A stretch of 6,762 bases of DNA from Bacteroidota bacterium (GTDB lineage: Bacteria; Bacteroidota; Bacteroidia; Chitinophagales; Saprospiraceae): NCBI GenBank assembly GCA_029573365.1, contig JAKQGD010000599.1:1-6762 (forward strand), written 5' to 3'. The position numbers were made by a program, and so were the translations under genes. Shown here one piece after another: positions 6,259 to 6,762 of the stretch. Under the pieces are notes generated by a model. The model was not told the origin of the DNA. It saw nothing but the letters and a program-made list of their open reading frames with translations, and did not search any database. Each line of letters begins with the position of its first letter. Positions within the stretch are counted from its first letter, which is position 1.

Positions 6259-6474
6259 ATGTCAGTCATCGAAAACATCAAGCCGGTCATAGAGCGATAC
6301 AGTTTTGGAGTCTGCAGCTACCTGGCAGAAAAATGGGGACTCAACGAAACGAGGGTCAGGATGTACTTTGTTTACAGCAGTTTTGTTGCTTTTGGCTCAC
6401 CTGTCATCTTTTACCTTGTAGTGGCCTTCTGGCTCAATATTAAAAAATACCTTCGCAAAGGACGACTCATCTGA
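6259..6474 (+). CDS. Small PspC-domain membrane protein
   Basis: This 71-residue protein is close to a bare PspC domain. A short amphipathic start (1-15) leads into GVCSYLAEKWGLNETRVRMYF (17-37), the typical PspC pattern of a G-containing loop, a helix and an LVR-like VR pair. A single membrane helix (about 41-60) and a basic tail (IKKYLRKGRLI) follow. In E. coli PspC is an inner-membrane sensor of envelope stress working with PspA and PspB; stand-alone domains of about 70 residues are common in Bacteroidota and their role is mostly untested. The ATG at 6259 follows an AT-rich leader. It could be cotranscribed with RDD (87-nt gap) or independent. No pspA or regulator gene is in the window. 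Confidence 0.85.
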   Translation: MSVIENIKPVIERYSFGVCSYLAEKWGLNETRVRMYFVYSSFVAFGSPVIFYLVVAFWLNIKKYLRKGRLI

Positions 6475-6542
6475 TTCGCTGTCTTCTACCAGCCTACCGC
6501 TATCCGTTTTTCAGTCTTCTGTAATCCGCTTTTGGCTTAACC

Positions 6543-6602
6543 ATCAGATAATCAGATAATTAATTTGTCGATTTGTTGAATTGTTGAATTGTTGAATTGT
6601 TT
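6543..6602. repeat. AT-rich octamer repeat (ATCAGATA then ATTTGTTG-type units)
   Basis: Two exact ATCAGATA units (6543-6558) and a 4-nt remainder (ATTA) are followed by five units in 8-nt register: ATTTGTCG, ATTTGTTG, AATTGTTG, AATTGTTG and AATTGTTT (6563-6602). These unit types also occur in the left flank (7-31 and 121-144). No gene is credible here. The 68 nt between the PspC-type stop and this tract hold two imperfect copies of GTCTTCT followed by ATCCG and a T-run (6481-6510, 6514-6533), possibly decayed repeat material. Confidence 0.75.
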
Positions 6603-6603
6603 T

Positions 6604-6762
6604 ATTTGTCGATTTGCCAACCCCCCAACTCGCTAACTTGCCAACCACCCAACTCGCTAACACGCCAACCACCCAACTCGCTAACTTGCCAACCACCCAA
6701 TATGCCAACTCGCTAACCTGCCAACCACCCAACTCGCTAACTTGCCAACCACCCAATATGCC
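6604..6762. repeat. Octamer array with 24-nt higher-order unit, running off the window
   Basis: All 159 nt divide into consecutive 8-nt units without an indel: nineteen complete units and one partial. Nearly all start and end with A; a rough consensus is ACTCGCCA. From 6612 the units recur mainly as triplets, ACTTGCCA-ACCACCCA-ACTCGCTA (24 nt), with a fourth unit ATATGCCA inserted at 6700 and again at the window end. The 24-nt period equals 8 codons, so the minus strand reads as a repetitive open frame (6544-6756, TTG start). I regard that as an artefact. The array continues beyond 6762. Confidence 0.9.

Noticed and set aside
6544..6756. Open frame on the minus strand with repeated GGWQVSEL / VGKLASW-like octapeptides
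   Set aside because: It is the direct translation of the 24-nt DNA repeat, starts at TTG near the window edge, and runs on into the AT-rich repeat. Other frames of the array are open for the same reason, so it gives no evidence of a protein.

Overview
The window most likely comes from the chromosome of a Bacteroidota bacterium, probably Cytophagales or a relative. Three things point there: AT-rich start regions without Shine-Dalgarno sequences, the gene content (a short PspC-type protein and an RDD/SpoIIM/DUF4129/DUF4350/MoxR/DUF58 set), and intergenic spacers built of degenerate short tandem repeats. The genus is not determinable from this sequence. No RNA gene, CRISPR array, transposase or prophage gene is visible.

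Layout: 1-144 is a repeat-rich spacer. From 5421 down to 138, on the minus strand, five genes run head to tail as one probable operon: SpoIIM-family membrane protein, DUF4129 protein, DUF4350 protein, MoxR AAA+ ATPase and DUF58 protein. The first three are joined by 8-nt start/stop overlaps, the next gap is 16 nt and the last is 1 nt. On the plus strand, starting 18 nt from the SpoIIM start and pointing away, is an RDD-family membrane protein (5440-6171), then a 71-residue PspC-type protein (6259-6474). From 6543 to the window end is a second repeat-rich spacer. It is built almost entirely of 8-nt units, partly organised into a 24-nt higher-order repeat.

How the genes may work together (inference): MoxR ATPases are chaperone-like AAA+ proteins usually encoded beside a DUF58 or von Willebrand A-like partner. 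Here the ATPase and its DUF58 partner follow two membrane-anchored proteins (DUF4129, DUF4350) and a polytopic SpoIIM protein, with the polytopic RDD protein divergent. The simplest reading is an envelope-associated MoxR machine whose membrane components are made first and in coupled fashion. Similar gene sets occur in other phyla (from memory, the M. tuberculosis moxR2 region), but I know of no established molecular function, so this is the best candidate in the window for a poorly described system. The PspC-type protein may belong to envelope stress or be an unrelated neighbour.

The other notable feature is the flanking spacers. Both carry the same kinds of short unit in the same orientation, and both lie at the 3' ends of the coding block.
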